Positions 60,602 through 64,000 of a stretch of 64,000 nucleotides of DNA are shown here, in pieces. The stretch is from assembly GCA_030248065.1 (NCBI GenBank), contig JASAMV010001714.1:62001-126000 (forward strand). Reading direction: 5' to 3'. The notes beneath the pieces were generated by a model that saw only the letters and a program-made list of their open reading frames with translations, ran no database searches and was not told the DNA's origin. Source of the DNA: Rhynchonema sp. JSB1_4 (Eukaryota; Nematoda; Chromadorea; Monhysterida; Xyalidae). A program made the translations under genes and the position numbers. Position 1 is the stretch's first letter, and the number at the start of each line of letters is the position of its first letter.

Positions 60602-61423
60602 CAGTGTAGTTCCTGGGCGGGGGGAGGGGAGTCCCCCTCGGGTACGTCTGTTCCCCCTCCATGGTACGTCTGCCCCATTGTATTCCCCCTCCGGGTACAT
60701 CTGCTCCCCCAATTTTTACCTAAATAGGCAAATTTTGGCCTAAAATAGGCATTTTTAGGCATAAAATGAGTGATTTTTAGGTTAATGTCGTCAAAAATCG
60801 CCAAAGTACCTTTTTATTGAGATTTTTTGCTAAAAGGGGCAAAAAATGAGCCAAATTTTCGACCTCAAAAAATGACTTTTCTCCAAATTTGGGTCCTCCC
60901 CCCTTCCGGGTCCCTCCCCCCTTCCCCCAGGTGGGTACTTCTGCTCCCCCTCCGAACAAAAGGGGGTACCGTATTATTCCCTAAAATAGAGCCCCCCCCA
61001 AAAAAATACAGCCCCCCTAAAAGGGGTCAGTGAAAAAATAGAGCCCCCCCAAAAATACCGCCCCCCCCCCCAACTTGGAATTCCCCGCTTGGGGGTCGTA
61101 AAGTCAAGTTCTTGTATAAGACACCTTGTGTACAACGTTTCTGGTTGAGTATATGATGACGTAAAGTCTTTTATGGAAGATCTGCACCTAAAAACACTCA
61201 ATAATGACCAGTAACACCCTGACAGAACTCCATTTTAGGGGTATTTTTTGGAACATTTTTTGAGATTTTGGGCAGCGAAAAAATACAGCCCCCCAAAAAT
61301 AGAGCCCCCCAAAATACAGCCCCCCCTAAAAGGGGTCAGTGAAAAAATACAGCCCCCCCTTGTATTTTAGGTTTTACGGTACCGCCTGTTCCCCCTCCGG
61401 ACCAGGAACTACACTGGCTACTG
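60602..61423. mobile_element. hAT MITE E2 with nested element
   Basis: Left end CAGTGTAGTTCCTGGG and right CCAGGAACTACACTG followed by GCTACTG, flanked by GCATGCAT at 60594-60601 and 61424-61431. The 7 extra bases make the right terminus CAGTAGC-CAGTGTAG when read inward. Ends carry TACGTCTGTTCCCCCTCC words. Another inverted-repeat element (60967-61381) is nested inside. Confidence 0.82.
60967..61381. mobile_element. Nested TACCGTA-ended element inside E2
   Basis: Ends TACCGTATTATTCCCTAAAA and TATTTTAGGTTTTACGGTA are near-inverted; ATAGAGCCCCCCC and AAATACAGCCCCCC words repeat inside in a head-to-tail manner around a unique centre. Confidence 0.75.
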
Positions 61424-61638
61424 GCATGCATTACACTGAAAAATTGGCCAAAAATTGGTACTTTTTGCATGGGCCGAAAATTTGCCTAAAATAGCTATTA
61501 TATGGAGGTTTGCGCGCGGAGCGCGCAATTTTTGGGGGGTTTGAGGTCGAAAAATTCCCATTTTTGCCTATGAAAACCATAAATTGATGGTTGTAAGGTA
61601 CCTATCCTTCCCCATCCATCCCCCAGGGTGGTTGCAAG

Positions 61639-62139
61639 CAGTGTTGGAGGTACCTACTCTGGAGGGAGGGATACCTACTGTACCGCGCACGGAGAGGGGG
61701 GGATACCGATACCTACTGTACCAGAGCCGATGGCCTGGGGGGGGGGGTTATGTACCTAGGGGGGTTTGGGGTGGGGGGGGGGGGGGTTGGGGGGGGGGTT
61801 AGGTTTTGGGGTGAAAACTTTTTATGTGTTTATAATGTGTGGAATCGTGTGAAAACGTAGTATTTGCGCGCGTAGCGCGCGAATTTCGGGTAATTTGAGG
61901 TAAAAACCACTGATTTTGCACTAATTTCGGCCATTTTGGTCAAAAATAGGCACTTTTGGGGCAAAATCGGGGGGGATACCTACTGTACCGGGGTGAAAAT
62001 CGGGGGGGGGGGGATACCTACTGTACCATACCAAACATCGGGGGGGATACCTACTGTACCAGGCGAGGGGGGATACCTACTGTACTGGGGGGGGCTACCC
62101 CCCCCCCCCCCCCAAACCCCCCCCCCACCTCCAACACTG
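61639..62139. mobile_element. hAT MITE E4, adjacent to E3
   Basis: Ends CAGTGTTGGAGG and CCTCCAACACTG with the duplication GTTGCAAG at 61631-61638 and 62140-62147. The inside repeats GGGGGATACCTACTGTACC at least five times, with G and C homopolymers. A different terminus from E1-E3. Confidence 0.88.
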
Positions 62140-62147
62140 GTTGCAAG

Positions 62148-62973
62148 CAGTGTAGTTCCTGGTCTGGCGCGGCGGTTTGCGTACCTACCCTTTTTTCCGT
62201 GCGGCGGTTTTTGTACCTACCTACCGTATTGTCGTAAATATAACCCCCCCCATTAATTGACCCCCCCCATTAATTGAACCCCCCCTAAATGGCTCGAAAT
62301 CAAAAATAGAACCCCCCATTAATTGACCCCCCCCCATTAATAGAACCCCACCCCCAACCTTCACCGTACCACAGATTAGTGGTATGGTAGGGCTGTGTTG
62401 TTGTGTCAAACGTTGTTTAAGCTTGCGTACACAACAGAACACAGCTTTTTAAGCATAATTACCGCTGTTGAAGTTAGAAAATACCGAAAACAAGCCATTT
62501 TTATGGGCATCATTAACAATGATTTTTTTCGTCGGAGGGCCAAATGAAAAATATAACCCCCCCAATAATTGACCCCCCCCCATAAATTGAACCCCCCCAA
62601 AATGACCCCAGTGAAAAAATAGACCCCCCGGGTTCTATTTCCGACAATACGGTAGGGGGGGAAGGGGGAAGATTCAAATTCAGGAAAAAGTCACTTTTTG
62701 AGGTAGAAAATTTGACCGATTTTTGCCCCTTTTTGGAAAAAATTCTCCATAAAAAGGGTATTTTGGCGACTTTTGACATCATTGACCTAAAAATAACCCA
62801 TTTTAGGCCTAAAAATGCCCATTTTAGGCCTAAAAATGCCGATTTTAGGCAAAAATTGAGGCGGTTAGTGTAGGTACCTGTGACGCGGCGGTTAGTGTAC
62901 TACTAGTGTACCTTGGTCGCGGCGGTTAGTGTACCTTAGGAGGGGGACCCCCCCTCCCCCAGGAACTACACTG
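62148..62973. mobile_element. hAT MITE E3 with nested element
   Basis: Ends CAGTGTAGTTCCTGG and CCAGGAACTACACTG, with duplication GTTGCAAG at 62140-62147 and 62974-62981; the left duplication is shared with the right one of E4. Contains GCGGCGGTTTGCGTACC and GGCGGTTAGTGTACC arms and a nested element at 62222-62654. Confidence 0.9.
62222..62654. mobile_element. Nested TACCGTA-ended element inside E3
   Basis: Ends TACCGTATTGTCGTAAATAT and ATTTCCGACAATACGGTA. Inside are repeated CCCCCCCATTAATTGA words. It shares its terminal seven bases and C-rich internal repeats with the element nested in E2. Confidence 0.78.
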
Positions 62974-63056
62974 GTTGCAAGGTACCTACCCTTAGGGGAG
63001 GAATCCCCCCCCCCATCCCCGGCCACTACACTGCCCACCGCCACCCCCACAACCCA

Positions 63057-63215
63057 CGTCGGGCCGGGCCGGGCAGAGGTAACCCGGCCCGATTTCCACC
63101 TCTGTGGCCACACCCAATACCCAACCCAATACCAGGTATTGGATATAGGGTGGCATTGGGTATTGCCATTGCCCAGCCGGGCCGAGGTTACCCGGCCCGA
63201 CCCGATCCTTATCAC
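63057..63215. repeat. GGGCCGGG palindrome
   Basis: GGGCCGGGCAGAGGTAACCC and GGCCGAGGTTACCCGGCCCG are inverted versions of one word set, with CCAATACC repeats between. A likely further MITE-type element. Confidence 0.6.
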
Positions 63216-63699
63216 TAGTCGGGTGTGGTTTGGTTTTGGACAAATTAACGAAACTTACCGAAGACCAAAGAGCGAACAGCGAACACAAATCACAATTCAC
63301 GCATGCGCAGCATGCACTCACGTTCACGACTCACAGTCACCACATCATGCAAAAGCAATGCAATTATAATAACAGAAAGTGGGATGGGAAGCACTCTGAT
63401 TCTGGTTCGCTTCTTCTTTCTTTTTATTGAGCACGGTATTTTCATCCTGCTTTATTCTTGCATTTGCGTGCGGCACTAAAATGCTCAACTTTCGCGCGAA
63501 GCGCCAAGTGATGAAAGGTGGTACCAGAGACAGACTAGCTGAAAATGCAACTGGCAATAATCGCCACCCTGACCTAATTTCAAGTTGCCATTATTTGGAA
63601 ATATCAAATGCCGAATTCGCCATCTCAGGTGTCAAATGACTGCGGGCGTCTCCCTCCCACATTCATGCCTGCAGAGCCCGTTTGATTTGTGCTCATGGT
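63216..63699. other. Stretch without a supported gene
   Basis: Unique sequence with several short open frames but no splice-supported exon or family. Confidence 0.4.
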
Positions 63700-63865
63700 C
63701 TGAATTTAGGGGTTGCTCTTTTTACATTGCAAGCGCGCGAGAAATTTCGTCTTTTTATGCGGGGATCGATCAAAAGTGGTCATAAAATAGCTATACTGAC
63801 ACGCAAAGCGCGCGATTTTTGACATTTGAAGTGTGTCAGAGTGAAAATGCTGCATTTTGGTCTTC
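63700..63865. mobile_element. Fragment related to the hAT element at 50.6 kb
   Basis: Read on the minus strand, CACTCTGACACACTTCAAAT and GTCAAAAATCGCGCGCTTTG match the interior of 50642-51198 (CATTCTGATACACTTCAAAA, AAAAATCGCGCGCTTCGCG). The full limits are not visible before the window ends. Confidence 0.55.
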
Positions 63866-64000
63866 GAATTGAGCGTATTTCTCCGATCTCCTTCTTGGCA
63901 GTCAGTGCTGGGTTCTCTCAGAGAGGGGTGCACAGCAGCAGCACCACCTCATGCATCTGAGGGGGTGATGCGTACCCATAAGCAGCCCCCTAAATACGTC

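Noticed and set aside
60208..60743. Gly-rich and Pro-rich frames of 130-156 codons
   Set aside because: They run through G and C homopolymers inside transposon debris.
61080..61960. TTAGGG-like or telomeric repeat possibility for G-rich stretches
   Set aside because: The G and C runs are irregular and bounded by MITE ends; there is no tandem telomere unit.

Overview
The window is nuclear DNA of an animal, probably an invertebrate. Genes are split into short GT-AG exons and four have clear animal orthologues: RNF141, PPCDC, GCLM and UBE2M. A 7TM receptor with an ERW motif after TM3, an ionotropic glutamate receptor-like gene and a candidate PDF-like peptide precursor recall ecdysozoan (nematode-like) gene sets, but the species cannot be fixed from sequence. 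No rRNA, tRNA, CRISPR array or bacterial-type operon was seen. All exon joins given here are read by eye from splice signals, phase and family similarity; there is no transcript evidence.

1-24.9 kb is a rearranged duplication. RNF141 and the 3' end of an ionotropic receptor gene (531-2143) recur in direct orientation at 22229-23856. Between them is a large inverted repeat: left arm 2147-9425, right arm about 16661-20744. The arms carry two copies of an unrecognised gene with a Cys/His-rich RING-like C-terminus. The left copy has 16 tandem copies of a 150-bp unit, each one 84-bp phase-symmetric exon plus its intron; the right copy has 3. The spacer holds a decayed copy of that exon and a 4.8-kb minisatellite of about 114 hairpin-forming 42-bp units.

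25-34 kb has minus-strand genes: a type I membrane protein with a Cys-rich ectodomain, a 7TM receptor, and two exons of a related Ly6/three-finger-like domain. A 1.75-kb TTAA-flanked foldback element lies in one of the introns.

34-51 kb is mostly non-coding and rich in short inverted-repeat elements. It contains one good plus-strand gene, a secreted peptide precursor (36701-38451), and several isolated exon candidates.

51-59 kb is the most ordinary part, with minus-strand genes for a membrane-protein C-terminus, PPCDC (coenzyme A synthesis), GCLM (glutathione synthesis) and UBE2M (NEDD8 conjugation). PPCDC and GCLM both concern cysteine use, but nothing shows that they are co-regulated.

59.6-63.2 kb is a nest of non-autonomous hAT-type elements with exact 8-bp target duplications, two of them back to back at one target site, with other inverted-repeat elements nested inside and long C/G homopolymers. 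The window ends in a fragment related to the hAT element at 50.6 kb.
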